This document shows positions 1-9,404 of a stretch of DNA of 64,000 nt, piece after piece; within the stretch, counting starts at the first letter, position 1, and each line of letters begins with the position of its first letter. The notes beneath the pieces are model-generated. The model saw only the letters and a list, made by a program, of their open reading frames with translations, was not told where the DNA came from and did not search any database. Source of the stretch: Planctomycetota bacterium (lineage in GTDB: Bacteria > Planctomycetota > UBA1135 > GCA-002686595); the NCBI GenBank assembly GCA_020638875.1, contig JACKHS010000007.1, positions 62,001 to 126,000 on the forward strand, written 5' to 3'. A program made the position numbers and the translations under genes.

Positions 1-1065
1 GGGGACGGTGCTCATGCCCTCCGCCCACTCGGGCGTCGCGTCCTTCAGCACGTGCTCCCAGACCTCCTCGAGCGTGACGTTGGCCCAGGTGCGGAACCAG
101 GCCTCGTCGGCCAGGCCGTCGCGCACGATCACGTGCCCCATGGCGAGCGCGATCGCGCCGTCCGTCCCCGGCCGCGGCATGAAGAACTCGTCGGAGTTCC
201 CGGCCGTGTTCGACAGGCGCACGTCGAAGGTCACGAGCTTGGCGCCGTTCTCGAAGCGCCCCTGCTGGATGCGCTGCGCGCCGGCGACGTGCCCCTGGTG
301 CGCCTCGAACATGTTCGAGCCGAAGTTCAGGATGTACTTCGTGTTCTCGTAGTCGCCGAGGTCCCAGTCGGACTCGAACAGGTACGTCAGGTTCGCGGCG
401 CGCCGCGCGGCCGAGCACAGCCCGCGGTGGTTGAGCTGCGTCTTGGTGCCGAAGGCGTCGAGGAACTGCGCGACGGTGTCCTTCGAGCGGCTGCGGCCCT
501 GGTGGAAGGCGAACTCGGTCGGGTCGCTCGCGCGACACGCGTTCAGGCGCGCGGCGAGCTCGTCGTAGGCCTCGTCCCACGAGATGCGCTTCCAGCGGCC
601 GCTGCCGCGCGGCCCGACGCGCCGCAGCGGGTGCAGCAGGCGCTCGGGGTGGTACTGGTGGTTGAGGCCGGCCTGCCCGCGCGCGCAGAGCTTGCCGCGC
701 GAGTTCGGGTCCTTGGGGTTGCCGTCGATCTTGAGCACGCGCCCGTCCTTGACGTGCGCGATCGTCCCGCAGACCGTCGAGCACAGCTGGCACATGCCGG
801 GCACGCGCTCGGTGTCCTTGTACTTGTCGGGGTCCGGGAAGCGCGTCTTCGCGTGCGGGCCGGGCAGCGGGCACACGCCGGGCGTCGCGGCGCTCTCCGG
901 CGCGTACGGCGTGCCGGCGCCCGCGCGCCAGACGCGCGCGCTCTCGGCCTCGCTGGCGGCGCGCCCGCGAATCGCGCCCCCGTCGGGCGTCGCGCAGCCG
1001 GCGAAGCCGCCCGCGGCGGCGAAGGCCGCGCCGAGGCGCAGCAGCGTGCGGCGATCGGGGTTCAT
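1..1065 (-). CDS. Molybdopterin oxidoreductase catalytic subunit, C-terminus outside window
   Basis: N-terminal 355 codons of a periplasmic Mo-bisPGD oxidoreductase of the polysulfide/thiosulfate/tetrathionate reductase and formate dehydrogenase superfamily. The ATG at 1065 opens with a twin-arginine (Tat) signal (RRTLLRLG, residues 5-12) and a possible lipobox-like Cys24. A [4Fe-4S] motif follows: Cys92-x2-Cys95-x3-Cys99-x27-Cys127. The later sequence (GLCSAARRAANL, GSNMFEAHQGH, FMPRPGTDGAIALAMGH) fits the molybdopterin-binding fold. The start overlaps the stop of the upstream ferredoxin subunit by 4 nt (ATGA), so the two are translationally coupled. The true substrate cannot be told: the Mo ligand region is not diagnostic to me and the C-terminus is missing. 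Family call is confident; a respiratory reductase is inferred. Confidence 0.9.
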   Translation of the reverse strand, partial: MNPDRRTLLRLGAAFAAAGGFAGCATPDGGAIRGRAASEAESARVWRAGAGTPYAPESAATPGVCPLPGPHAKTRFPDPDKYKDTERVPGMCQLCSTVCGTIAHVKDGRVLKIDGNPKDPNSRGKLCARGQAGLNHQYHPERLLHPLRRVGPRGSGRWKRISWDEAYDELAARLNACRASDPTEFAFHQGRSRSKDTVAQFLDAFGTKTQLNHRGLCSAARRAANLTYLFESDWDLGDYENTKYILNFGSNMFEAHQGHVAGAQRIQQGRFENGAKLVTFDVRLSNTAGNSDEFFMPRPGTDGAIALAMGHVIVRDGLADEAWFRTWANVTLEEVWEHVLKDATPEWAEGMSTVP

Positions 1066-1964
1066 CGCGCACCTCCCTCGGCGTCGGCGCCGTCGAAGCC
1101 CGGCTCGCCCCACTCGTAGACGCTGTACGCGTCGTTGCGGTAGCTCTCGCCCTCGCGCGGCACCTTCGGCTCCCACGCGGCGAGCGGGTGCGCCTCGTCG
1201 ACGACGAAGCGCATGCGCGGCTGCGTCCCGCGCTCCTCGCGCAGCACCTCGAGCCGGCCCTCGAGCTCGCGGTGCAGGCGCGACACGCTCGAGTTCGGGT
1301 CGTTCAGGTCGCCGAAGTACAGCGCGCCGCTCGGGCACGTCTCGACGCACGCGGGCTCCATGCCCACGTCCACGCGGTGCGTGCAGTTGTGGCACTTGAC
1401 GGCCTGGTTCGCGACGGGGTCGATGTAGATCGCGCCGTAGGGGCAGACCTCCTTGCAGGCGGCGTGGCCGGAGCAGACGCCGTAGTCGACCTGGACGCTG
1501 CCGCCGGGACCCTTGTGCAGCGCGCCGCATGGACACGCCTTGATGCACGGCGCGTCCTCGCAGTGCTGACACGACATCGGCGCGGCGATGCGCGCCACGG
1601 CGCCGTTCGCGCGCGTGTGGTCGTGGTAGATCGTCTGCCGGATGTAGCTCCCGAGCGGGACGTCGTTCTCGGCCTTGCACGCGACCTCGCAGCCGTGGCA
1701 GCCGAAGCAGCGCCGCGTGTCGACGACCCAGCCGTAGCGCTTGCCGTCGTCCGGCGCGGTCATGCGCGCGCGCCACTGCTCCTCGGGCAGGTACTTGGAC
1801 GGCGCGTCCTCGCGCGCGGCGGGGGAGAGCGCGCCGAGCCCGGCCGCGCCCACGCTGGCCCCGAGGAACTCGCGTCGCGTGCCGCCGCTCGGCCGCGTCG
1901 CACCGCTCTGCAGCGGCTCGTCGTTCTGCGTCCCGTCGCCCGGGACCGCTGCGTGATCTCGCAT
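1062..1964 (-). CDS. 4Fe-4S ferredoxin subunit (PsrB/DmsB/NrfC type) of the molybdoenzyme
   Basis: 300 aa electron-transfer subunit that should wire the neighbouring molybdoenzyme to a membrane quinone subunit. It has an RREFLGASVGAAGLGAL Tat-like segment (residues 30-46) and four Cys clusters: 86/89/92/96, 132/135/140/144, 164/(167)/170/174 and 191/194/206/210. In the third cluster position 167 is His instead of the usual Cys (CSGHAACKEVCP). The ATG at 1964 lies right behind GAGGAG. No PsrC/NrfD-like membrane anchor is visible upstream; it may lie to the left of the window. Strong family match; the His substitution is the unusual point. Confidence 0.9.
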   Translation of the reverse strand: MRDHAAVPGDGTQNDEPLQSGATRPSGGTRREFLGASVGAAGLGALSPAAREDAPSKYLPEEQWRARMTAPDDGKRYGWVVDTRRCFGCHGCEVACKAENDVPLGSYIRQTIYHDHTRANGAVARIAAPMSCQHCEDAPCIKACPCGALHKGPGGSVQVDYGVCSGHAACKEVCPYGAIYIDPVANQAVKCHNCTHRVDVGMEPACVETCPSGALYFGDLNDPNSSVSRLHRELEGRLEVLREERGTQPRMRFVVDEAHPLAAWEPKVPREGESYRNDAYSVYEWGEPGFDGADAEGGAR

Positions 1965-2286
1965 CTCCTCTACCTGGCTCGACCCGGGGTCCTGGTACGC
2001 GGACGTGGCGGGCGGGTGCCCAGGGGTCGAGGTGGAGGGTGATCGCGAGCCTCCCGTGCGGGGAGGGAGCGCGTCACCGCCGGGCCCGCCGCCACTCGAG
2101 GCGGCGTCAGCCGAAGCCCGCGCCCGCGAGCGAGCGCCGTGCGGCGAGGGCGGCGATCTCCATGCGTCGCATCCTACGTCGCGCGGCGACCTCGATGCCA
2201 GGCTCGGCTTCCCGGACTCGCCCGGGTCGCACGTGCGACGCGCGCGACGCGGCCGCGCTCGGCGGCCGCGCCGACGCGCGCGCGCC
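1965..2286. other. Intergenic region without a recognisable gene
   Basis: 322 bp between the oxidoreductase operon start and the 3' end of the small lipoprotein gene. No reading frame on either strand looks coding. It should hold the promoter of the oxidoreductase operon, which reads leftward, but I see no clear -10/-35 pair and no palindromic operator. Confidence 0.4.
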
Positions 2287-2736
2287 CTACCAGAGCGGCT
2301 TCTGCGCGGCGCGCACCTCGGCCTCGAGCTCCTGCGCGATCGCGCTCGCGCGCGTCACGAGGCTGTCGCGGTTCGTGGTGGCGCTGGCCTTCAGGGTGAC
2401 GCCGGCGATCGCGTTGGGCTTGCCGCCCGCGAGCAGGATCGGCACGGTGACGTCGACCGCGCCCGGCTCGTCGAGCTGCACGAGCTCGCCGCTCGTCAGG
2501 GCCTGGCGGTCCTCGGGGTCGGACGGGCGGCCGATGCGATCGGGGTCCGTGCTGGCGACCTGCGTCAGGGCGCTCGCGCCGGCGGGCGTGGCGTGCAGCG
2601 TGAGGCGCACGAGGTTGGGGTGCCGCGCCGCGACGGTCTCGACCACCGCTTGCGCGGCGGGGTAGGGCTGGGCCTTGGGCGTCGAGGCGCAGGCGGCGAG
2701 GGCGAAGGCCAGGCAGACGGAGAGGAGGCGGTGCAT
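2287..2736 (-). CDS. Small lipoprotein of unknown function
   Basis: 149 aa. It begins MHRLLSVCLAFALAACAS, a classic lipoprotein signal with lipobox LAAC (Cys16), so it is probably membrane-anchored on the outside of the inner membrane or at the outer membrane. The mature part is mixed alpha/beta with a Val/Leu-rich centre and a charged C-terminal helix (AIAQELEAEVRAAQKPLW). I do not recognise the family. The start at 2736 is supported by AGGAG about 6 nt upstream; the longer upstream frame is Arg-rich and lacks a signal peptide. It stands alone, divergent from the PDZ gene. Confidence 0.75.
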   Translation of the reverse strand: MHRLLSVCLAFALAACASTPKAQPYPAAQAVVETVAARHPNLVRLTLHATPAGASALTQVASTDPDRIGRPSDPEDRQALTSGELVQLDEPGAVDVTVPILLAGGKPNAIAGVTLKASATTNRDSLVTRASAIAQELEAEVRAAQKPLW

Positions 2737-2983
2737 GCGGAGCTCCTGGGAGTCGGGACGAGCGGTGAGGCCGCGCGGACGGCGCCGCGAGCCGTGGACG
2801 CCGTCACCGTAGCAAACGGCACCGCGCGAAGCGCGCGCGCGTGACCTCGACCCCGCGCGCGGACTACCCTCGCGCGCGAGGGCCGGCGCCGCGCGCGACC
2901 GGCCCCGTCGACGCCCGCGGTACACCGTCGCCCGCCGCAGCCCGTCGACTTCGACGCAAGGCGCGACCTCCGCTCCGACTGCC

Positions 2984-4132
2984 ATGAACCTCTCTCACCT
3001 CGGAGGCGCCGCACTGCTCCTGTTGCCCGTCCTCGCCTCCACGCGCCCGCCGAGCGTCGCGGCTCAGGAGACCAGCAGCACCGCCTCCGCGCCCGGGGGC
3101 GCGGCGCTGCTCGACCCGAACTCGGAGGACCCCGCCGTGCTGCGTCTGAAGCTGCTCGCGCGCCTCGACGCCCAGATCGATGCGGCCGCGACGAAGGCAC
3201 ACCTCGACGCGCGCCTGATGCTCGACGAGGTGATGCCGATCCCGTACCTGGGCGTCGACGCCGACCCGCTCGGCGAAGGCCGCCCGGGCATGCGGATCGT
3301 CGCGGTCTACGCGGAGACCGGCGCGGCCGCCGCGGGCCTGCGCGTCGGTGACGTGCTGCTCGCGATCGACGACGAGCCCGTCTCCGTGCAGGCCGAGCTC
3401 GGGCGCGCCGTCCGCTCGCGGCACCCCGGTGCGGCGTTCGTGCTGCACGTCGTGCGCGACGGCGCGGCGCTCGAGCTGCGCGGCGCGTTCGGCGCGCGGC
3501 CGGCCGAGGACGAGGACGAGGAGGAGCAGTTCCCCGAGCTGTTCGGGCCGAAGCCCTCGCCGCCGGTGGCGCGTGCGTTCGACTTCGACGCCCCCGCGGC
3601 GCTGGACGCCTTCGAGTCGATCCGCGCCGGCGCCGGCGCGCCCGGTGCGTGGAGCGTCCGCCGGGAGGACGGCGCGGCGTGGCTGCGGCAGACGTCGCAG
3701 GATCGCGCGAGCCTGCGCTTCCCGATGCTGATCGCACGCGAGGGCGTGTGGAGCGACGTGGTCGCGCGCGTGCGCGTGCGCCTGGTGTCCGGCGTCGTCG
3801 ACCAGGCCGCCGGAGTCGTACTGCGCTACCGCGACCCGGGCAACTACCTCGTCGCGCGCGTCAACGCCGGCGAGGGGGACCTGCGGCTGTTCCGCGTCGT
3901 CAACGGCGTGCGGCGCACGCTGCCCGGCGCGATGCAGCTCGTGACGCTCGACGACGGCTGGCACACGCTCGAGGCGCGCGCGGAGGGCCCGCGCGTGAGC
4001 GCGAGCGTCGACGGTGGCGACCCGATCGTCAGCTACGACACCTACCTGCGCCGCGGGCGCGTGGGGCTGTGGACGAAGGCGGACGCGGTCACCGACTTCG
4101 ACGACCTGAGCCTGGCGCTCCCCGCGGAGTAG
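2984..4132 (+). CDS. Secreted PDZ protein with C-terminal concanavalin-like domain
   Basis: 382 aa. Signal peptide at residues 1 to about 27 (ends SVAAQE). A PDZ domain follows at about 83-165 (GMRIVAVYAETGAAAAGLRVGDVLLAIDD is the carboxylate-binding loop and core), without a protease domain. An acidic linker (EDEDEEEQ) leads to a C-terminal region of about 200 aa resembling the LamG/3-keto-disaccharide-hydrolase (DUF1080) beta-sandwich (VVLRYRDPGNYLVARVN; RGRVGLWTKADAVTDFDDL). A periplasmic binding or scaffold protein, perhaps for sugar polymers. Its 3' end overlaps the convergent beta-propeller gene by 44 bp. Domain calls are from pattern recognition; the substrate is unknown. Confidence 0.8.
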   Translation: MNLSHLGGAALLLLPVLASTRPPSVAAQETSSTASAPGGAALLDPNSEDPAVLRLKLLARLDAQIDAAATKAHLDARLMLDEVMPIPYLGVDADPLGEGRPGMRIVAVYAETGAAAAGLRVGDVLLAIDDEPVSVQAELGRAVRSRHPGAAFVLHVVRDGAALELRGAFGARPAEDEDEEEQFPELFGPKPSPPVARAFDFDAPAALDAFESIRAGAGAPGAWSVRREDGAAWLRQTSQDRASLRFPMLIAREGVWSDVVARVRVRLVSGVVDQAAGVVLRYRDPGNYLVARVNAGEGDLRLFRVVNGVRRTLPGAMQLVTLDDGWHTLEARAEGPRVSASVDGGDPIVSYDTYLRRGRVGLWTKADAVTDFDDLSLALPAE

Positions 4133-5180
4133 CGTCGTCCGCGGCGGGGCGGGCGTGCGAGGCGTCGCTCGGCGCGAACACCAGCACGCGCGCCGCGCGT
4201 CCGTCGCGCCGCGGCGCCGCCACGTACAGGCGGTCGCGCGCGGGCACCCACAGGCACGTGCGCGCGCCCGGCGCGCTCGGGACGCGCACGCGCGCGCCCA
4301 GCCCCGCGGCGGTGCGCTCGAAGCAGTCGACGTAGCCGGCGCCGCACGCCGCGTAGACGCGCTCGCGCCGCGCGTCGTGGAACACGTCGTCGACGTCGCC
4401 CGACAACTCGAGGTGCTGCAGCGGCGCGCCGTCGGCCAGCGCGCGGACGTGCAGCTCGGCGGGCGCGCGGCAGCCGACGAGGCACAGCGCGCGCGCCGGC
4501 GAGTCGCTCGCGGCCGGGACCAGCGCGAGCGGGTAGTTCGCGCGCGCGTCCTCGAGCGTCCAGCGGCCGGTCACCTCGCGGCGCTCGAGGTCCACCACGA
4601 CGACCGCGCGCGCCGCGGGCACGTCGACCAGTGCGCGAGCGCCGTCGGGGGTGAGCTGGAAGCCCTCGGGGTGGCCGCCGCCCAGCGCGATGCGCGCGCG
4701 CAGCTCCAGCGTGCGCGCGTCGAGCACGGCCAGCGCCTCGCCGCACGCGATCAGCACCTCGCCGCGCCGCGCGTCGAGGCGCAGGTTGTCGGCGTCGGCG
4801 CCGACCTCGACGGTGCGCACCGGCGCGAGCGTCTCGCCGTCGTAGGCCACGCACGTGCCCGCGCCGCCGCACGTCACGAGCAGGCGATCGAGCTCGGGCA
4901 GGAACAAGAGGCCCTGGGGTTCGGCGAGGCCGTCGAGCCGGCGCAGCCAGCGCCCGGCCGCGAGGTCGACGACCTCCACGCCGTCGGCGCCGAGCGCCGC
5001 GACGAACAGCCGCGCGCGCCCCGCGTCGAGCGCCAGGTGGTCGAGGCGGCCGGCGACCTCGGGCAGCTCGAGCTCGGCGACGAGCGTGAGCGGCGCGGGG
5101 GCGACGTCGGCGGGCGGGCGCTCCTGCGCCGCACAGGCGGGGGCGAGCAGCGCGAAGGCGGCGAGGAGGGCGCGGGGCAT
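4089..5180 (-). CDS. Secreted YVTN/NHL-type beta-propeller protein
   Basis: 363 aa. Starts MPRALLAAFALLAPACAAQ, a signal peptide with a possible lipobox (APAC). The mature protein is built of repeats that pair a locator phrase with a valued strand (LDHLALDAGRARLFVAAL, ADNLRLDARRGEVLIAC, HPEGFQLTPDGARALVDV, DDVFHDARRERVYAACG), typical of seven-bladed YVTN-family propellers. No catalytic motif. Start at 5180 is preceded by AGGA 8-9 nt upstream. Divergent from the radical SAM gene across 144 bp. Likely a periplasmic binding protein; the ligand is unknown. Confidence 0.8.
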   Translation of the reverse strand: MPRALLAAFALLAPACAAQERPPADVAPAPLTLVAELELPEVAGRLDHLALDAGRARLFVAALGADGVEVVDLAAGRWLRRLDGLAEPQGLLFLPELDRLLVTCGGAGTCVAYDGETLAPVRTVEVGADADNLRLDARRGEVLIACGEALAVLDARTLELRARIALGGGHPEGFQLTPDGARALVDVPAARAVVVVDLERREVTGRWTLEDARANYPLALVPAASDSPARALCLVGCRAPAELHVRALADGAPLQHLELSGDVDDVFHDARRERVYAACGAGYVDCFERTAAGLGARVRVPSAPGARTCLWVPARDRLYVAAPRRDGRAARVLVFAPSDASHARPAADDATPRGAPGSGRRSR

Positions 5181-5324
5181 GCGGAGGTCCTGGTCGGGGG
5201 CGCGAGGCGCCGTCAGCGTAGCTCCAGGCCCCTCCCGGCGCCCGCGCGGCGCGGGCCGTCTCGGCGCCGAGCGCGCCGCGGCGCGACCCTCAAGGGATCG
5301 GGGACGCGCGACGATAGGCGCGCC

Positions 5325-6344
5325 ATGACGCCCTCCGAGCTGCGCTTCCCCGTCGACCTGCCCGTCCTGGGCGCGGCGCCCGCGCCGGGTGCCCGCATCT
5401 TCCAGGACCCCTCGGACGTCCCGTTGCTCGTCTCGTGCAACTGTCCGACGACGCTCTGCAACTACCGCTGCAGCTACTGCTACCTCGACCACGACGCGCG
5501 CGACGGCGCGCGCGAAGGCCGGGCGCTGCGCGTGTGGGAGCGCATCGTCGACCGCATCGCCGAGATCCGGCGGCCGCTGTTCCTCGCGATCGGCACGCAG
5601 GGCGAGCCGTTGACGGTGAAGCCGTTCTGGGACGTGCTGCGCCGGCTCTCGGCGCTCGAGCACGTGCGCGGCTTCTGGTTCCCGACCAACCTGTCGCGCC
5701 CGATCGAGCACCTCGCCGAGGGCGTGGACATCGCCAAGCTGGGCCTCACCGCGAGCCTGCACCCCTCGGAGTTCCGCAACCACGACCGCGACCTCGAGGC
5801 CTTCCTGTCGCGCTGCGAGTGGGTGCGCGAGCGCGGCGGCGACGTCGTGATCAACTTCATCCTCACGCCCGACCAGTTCGGCCTGTTCCCGGCCTACCGC
5901 TGGATCGCGCGCGAGCGCGGCCTCCCGATGACGGCGAACGTCTTCAAGGGCGTCTACCAGGGCCGCTCGTACCCCGAGTCCTACACCAAGGACGATCACG
6001 CGCGCATCGAGGAGTTCTTCGCCGACCGCCCGCTCGTGCACGACTTCATGTCGGGCCGCAGCTCGCGCGGCGTCGCCTGCAACGCCGGGCGCGACCTGCT
6101 GCACGTCGACGAGGCGACCGGCGCGGTGTGGAACTGCCCCTTCGCGCTCGAGCCGATGGGCTCGATCTTCGACGACGAGCTCGCGGTGCGCACCAGCGCC
6201 TCGCCGTGCTCGACGGACTGGTGCAAGTGTCACTGGACCATCGGGATGATCGAGGAGATGACGCAGCGCTTCCGGCGCACCAAGAGCATCCTGAACTACG
6301 AGCCGCGCGAGGAGCTCACCCCCGGCGCGCGGCCGTTCGCCTGA
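5325..6344 (+). CDS. Radical SAM protein with Cys-rich C-terminus
   Basis: 339 aa. The radical SAM signature LCNYRCSYCY (Cys-x3-Cys-x2-Cys) sits near residue 45, followed by GTQGEPLTVKPFWDVL (the glycine-rich SAM-binding GE region) and the expected TIM-barrel strands. The C-terminal part has extra cysteines (VACNAG, WNCPFA, SPCSTDWCKCHW) that could bind an auxiliary Fe-S cluster, as in SPASM-type enzymes. I cannot name the substrate; no peptide precursor or obvious partner is adjacent. The upstream sequence holds GATAGG just before the start and no Shine-Dalgarno, so the mRNA may be leaderless. Confidence 0.85.
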   Translation: MTPSELRFPVDLPVLGAAPAPGARIFQDPSDVPLLVSCNCPTTLCNYRCSYCYLDHDARDGAREGRALRVWERIVDRIAEIRRPLFLAIGTQGEPLTVKPFWDVLRRLSALEHVRGFWFPTNLSRPIEHLAEGVDIAKLGLTASLHPSEFRNHDRDLEAFLSRCEWVRERGGDVVINFILTPDQFGLFPAYRWIARERGLPMTANVFKGVYQGRSYPESYTKDDHARIEEFFADRPLVHDFMSGRSSRGVACNAGRDLLHVDEATGAVWNCPFALEPMGSIFDDELAVRTSASPCSTDWCKCHWTIGMIEEMTQRFRRTKSILNYEPREELTPGARPFA

Positions 6345-6447
6345 GCGGCGGCGCGCGACGAGGGCGCCTCACCGCGATGGAGTCGTGTGGGGCGCGCGCG
6401 GCCGCGCTACAGTGGCGCGGCGCGCGCGGCAGCGACGCGCCGACCTC

Positions 6448-7431
6448 ATGCCCACGCCCGAACCCGAGGCTCTCCCCGCGCGACCGAGCGCCGCGGTCCT
6501 GCGCTGGCTGCTCGACGCCGATCCCGCGCTGCGTTGGCAAGTGCTGCGCGACCTCACCGACGCGCCCGCTGCGGAGGTCGCGGAAGCGCGCGCACGCGTC
6601 GCCGAGCAGGGCTGGGGCGCGCGCCTGCTCGCCCTGCAGGCGGAGGACGGCACGTGGGCCGGCGCGGCGTGGAACCGCGGGTGGACCTCGACGATGCACG
6701 TGTTGGGGCTGCTGCGCGCCCTGGGGCTCGACCCCGCGAGCGCGCCCGCGCGCCGGGCCATCGCCCGCGTCCGCGAGCACGTCACCTGGCGCGGCTGCGG
6801 TCCGGCGGAGTGCGCGGACAACGCCTTCTTCGCGGGCGAGGTCGAGCCCTGCATCAATGGTCAGGTAGCCGCGGCCGGCGCCTGGTTCGGTGAGGACGTG
6901 CGGTCGCTGATCGCGCGCCTGCTGACCGAGCAACTGCCCGACGGCGGCTGGAACTGCGAAGCCGAGCGCGGTTCGACGCGCTCGTCGTTCAACACGACTC
7001 TCTGCGTGCTCGAGGCCCTGCTGGAGCACGAGCGCGCCGTAGGCGGCGATCCGGCGGCCGCCGCGGCGCGACGCCGCGGCCAGGAGTTCCTGCTCGCGCG
7101 CCGCTTGCGCCGCCGAGCGACGACCGGTGAGCTCATCGTGTCCGACCGCAAGGGCGGCGCCGACTGGTCCCAGTTCGCCTTCCCGAACTGGTGGCGCTAC
7201 GACGTGCTGCGCGGACTCGAGCACCTGCGCGCCGCCGCAGCGCGCCCCGACGAGCGCGTGGCCGAAGCCGTCGCGCTCGTCGCGTCGAAGCGCGATGCCG
7301 AGGGCCGCTGGCGACTCGACGCGGTGCACGCCGGGACGATGCCGGTCGAGCTGGACGAGGAGCTCGGCGCGCCGAGCCGCTGGATCACCCTGCGCGCCTT
7401 GCGGGTGCTGGCCTGGTACGCCGCGGGGTGA
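6448..7431 (+). CDS. Squalene-cyclase/prenyltransferase-like alpha-toroid repeat protein
   Basis: 327 aa, cytosolic, with QW/prenyltransferase-like repeats: DGTWAGAAWNRGWTSTMHVL, DGGWNCEAERGSTRSSFNTT and EGRWRLDAVHAGTMPVELD. This is the alpha/alpha-toroid fold of squalene cyclases and protein prenyltransferases, but the protein is half the length of a cyclase and no DxDD catalytic motif is visible, so enzymatic activity is doubtful. Starts MPTPEPEALPARPS at 6448; the upstream extension is Arg-rich and unlikely. It is followed after 22 bp by the convergent kup gene. Function unknown. Confidence 0.75.
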   Translation: MPTPEPEALPARPSAAVLRWLLDADPALRWQVLRDLTDAPAAEVAEARARVAEQGWGARLLALQAEDGTWAGAAWNRGWTSTMHVLGLLRALGLDPASAPARRAIARVREHVTWRGCGPAECADNAFFAGEVEPCINGQVAAAGAWFGEDVRSLIARLLTEQLPDGGWNCEAERGSTRSSFNTTLCVLEALLEHERAVGGDPAAAAARRRGQEFLLARRLRRRATTGELIVSDRKGGADWSQFAFPNWWRYDVLRGLEHLRAAAARPDERVAEAVALVASKRDAEGRWRLDAVHAGTMPVELDEELGAPSRWITLRALRVLAWYAAG

Positions 7432-7453
7432 GGGCGCGCGCGAGCGCGCTCGT

Positions 7454-9343
7454 TCAGATCTCCACCTGCATGCCGATCTCGACCACCTGGGCGGGCGGGA
7501 TCGAGTAATACGTCGTGGCGCCGAGCGCGTTGCGCGAGAGGAAGGCGAACAGGCCGGCGCGCCAGAAGCTCAGCCCCGGTCGGCGGTGCGCGCGGATGCG
7601 CTCGCGCCCGAGGAAGAAGCTCACGTCGTCGAGCGGGAAGTCCAGGCCGCGCTCGCGCGCCAGCGCCAGCACGTGCGGCACGTTGGGCGTCTCGAAGAAG
7701 CCGTAGCGGGCGTGCACCTGCCAGAAGCCCTCGCCGAGGTCGCGCACGGTGACCTTCTCGTCGCGCGGCACGCGCGGGACCTCCTCGCACGCGATGTGCA
7801 GTAGCGCGATCTCGGCGTGCAGCACGTGGTTGTGCGTGAGGTTGTGCAGCAGCGACGCCGGCACGAGCTCGGGCTCGCTCGTCAGGAAGACGGCCTTGCC
7901 GGGCACGCGCTGCGCGTCCAGCGTCATGCGCACGAAGTCCTCGTCGCGCGGCAGCCGGTCGCGCAACTGCTGGCCGAGCAGGCGCCGCCCCTGGCGCCAG
8001 GTGGACATGGTGACGAACAGCACCGCGCCGATCGCGAGCGGGAACCACGCGCCGTGCAGCAGCTTCGACGCGTTGGCGCCGAAGAACGCGAGGTCGATCG
8101 GCAGCAGCACGGCGGCGAGCGCGACGACCGCGCCGAGCGGCCACCCGAAGCGCGTCCGCGCCAGCACGCAGAACAGCACGGTCGTGATGAGCATCGTCGT
8201 CGTGACCGCCACGCCGTACGCCGCGGCGAGCCCGCTCGACGAGCGGAAGCCCAGCACCAGGCCGATCGTCGCGATCATCAGGATCCAGTTGACCTGCGGC
8301 ACGTAGACCTGACCGATCTCGACGGAGGACGTCTGCACGATGCGCATGCGCGGGCTGTACCCGAGCTGCACGGCTTGCCGCGTCAGCGAGAACGCGCCCG
8401 AGATCACCGCCTGCGACGCGATGATCGTGGCGAGCGTGGCCAGCGCGATCAGCGGCGTGAGCATCCACTCCGGCGCGAGCGCGTAGAACGGGTCGGCCGC
8501 GGCCTCCGGTCGGGCGAGCAGCAGCGCGCCCTGGCCGAAGTAGCACGCGAGCAGGCTGGGCAGCACCACCGCGCCCCACGCCCAGCGGATCGGGCGCACG
8601 CCGAAGTGGCCCATGTCCGCGTAGAGCGCCTCCGCGCCCGTGACGGTCAGGAACACCGCGCCGAGCACCAGGAAGCCCGCGCTGCCGTTCGCGCTCAGGA
8701 ACGCCACGGCGTGCGTGGGCAGCAGCGCGGCGAGGATCTCCGGGCGGCGCGCGACGGCCGCCCCGCCCAGCGCGGCGATCGTCGCGAACCACACGAGCGT
8801 CACGGGGCCGAACACCGCGCCGACGCGCGCCGTGCCCTTGTGCTGGAACAGGAACAGCGCGACCAGGATCGCGATCGTCACGGGCAGCACCCAGCTCTCG
8901 AGGCGCGCGTCGAGCGTCGTCAGGCCCTCGACCGCGCTGAGCACCGAGATCGCCGGCGTGATCATGCCGTCGCCGTACAGCAGCGCGCCGGCGAAGACGC
9001 CCAGCGCGACCAGCGCGGCGAACGGGCGCCCGCGGCTGCGCGTCCCGAGCAGCAGCGCCGTCAACGCGAGCACGCCGCCCTCGCCGTGGTTGTCCGCGCG
9101 CAGCACCAGCCACAGGTACTTGAGCGTCACGACGACGACGAGCGCCCAGAAGATCAGCGAGAGCACGCCGAGCACGTTCTCGCGCGCGGGGGCCACGCCG
9201 AACTCGCCGGCGAAGCACTCGCGCAGCGCGTACAGCGGGCTCGTGCCGATGTCGCCGTACACGATGCCGAGCGCGGTCAGCGCGAGCGCCGCGAGCCCGC
9301 GCGCGGGCGCCGGCGCGTTCGCGGATGCGGCCTGCGACTCCAT
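7454..9343 (-). CDS. kup: Kup-type potassium uptake transporter
   Basis: 629 aa, normal length for KUP/HAK/KT transporters. The N-terminus carries the family hallmark ALTALGIVYGDIGTSPLYAL; then come about 12 membrane segments (for example LLYGDGMITPAISVLSAVEG and GFRSSSGLAAAYGVAVTTTM) and a hydrophilic cytosolic C-terminal domain from about residue 455. It imports K+ with protons across the inner membrane. Gene stands alone, flanked by a convergent gene on the left; the start at 9343 follows an intergenic stretch of 61 bp. Confidence 0.97.
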   Translation of the reverse strand: MESQAASANAPAPARGLAALALTALGIVYGDIGTSPLYALRECFAGEFGVAPARENVLGVLSLIFWALVVVVTLKYLWLVLRADNHGEGGVLALTALLLGTRSRGRPFAALVALGVFAGALLYGDGMITPAISVLSAVEGLTTLDARLESWVLPVTIAILVALFLFQHKGTARVGAVFGPVTLVWFATIAALGGAAVARRPEILAALLPTHAVAFLSANGSAGFLVLGAVFLTVTGAEALYADMGHFGVRPIRWAWGAVVLPSLLACYFGQGALLLARPEAAADPFYALAPEWMLTPLIALATLATIIASQAVISGAFSLTRQAVQLGYSPRMRIVQTSSVEIGQVYVPQVNWILMIATIGLVLGFRSSSGLAAAYGVAVTTTMLITTVLFCVLARTRFGWPLGAVVALAAVLLPIDLAFFGANASKLLHGAWFPLAIGAVLFVTMSTWRQGRRLLGQQLRDRLPRDEDFVRMTLDAQRVPGKAVFLTSEPELVPASLLHNLTHNHVLHAEIALLHIACEEVPRVPRDEKVTVRDLGEGFWQVHARYGFFETPNVPHVLALARERGLDFPLDDVSFFLGRERIRAHRRPGLSFWRAGLFAFLSRNALGATTYYSIPPAQVVEIGMQVEI

Positions 9344-9404
9344 GTCGACGGATCCTCGTCCCGCGCGCGCGCCGTGTCCAGTCGCGCGTCGGCGCTTCTC
9401 GCCG

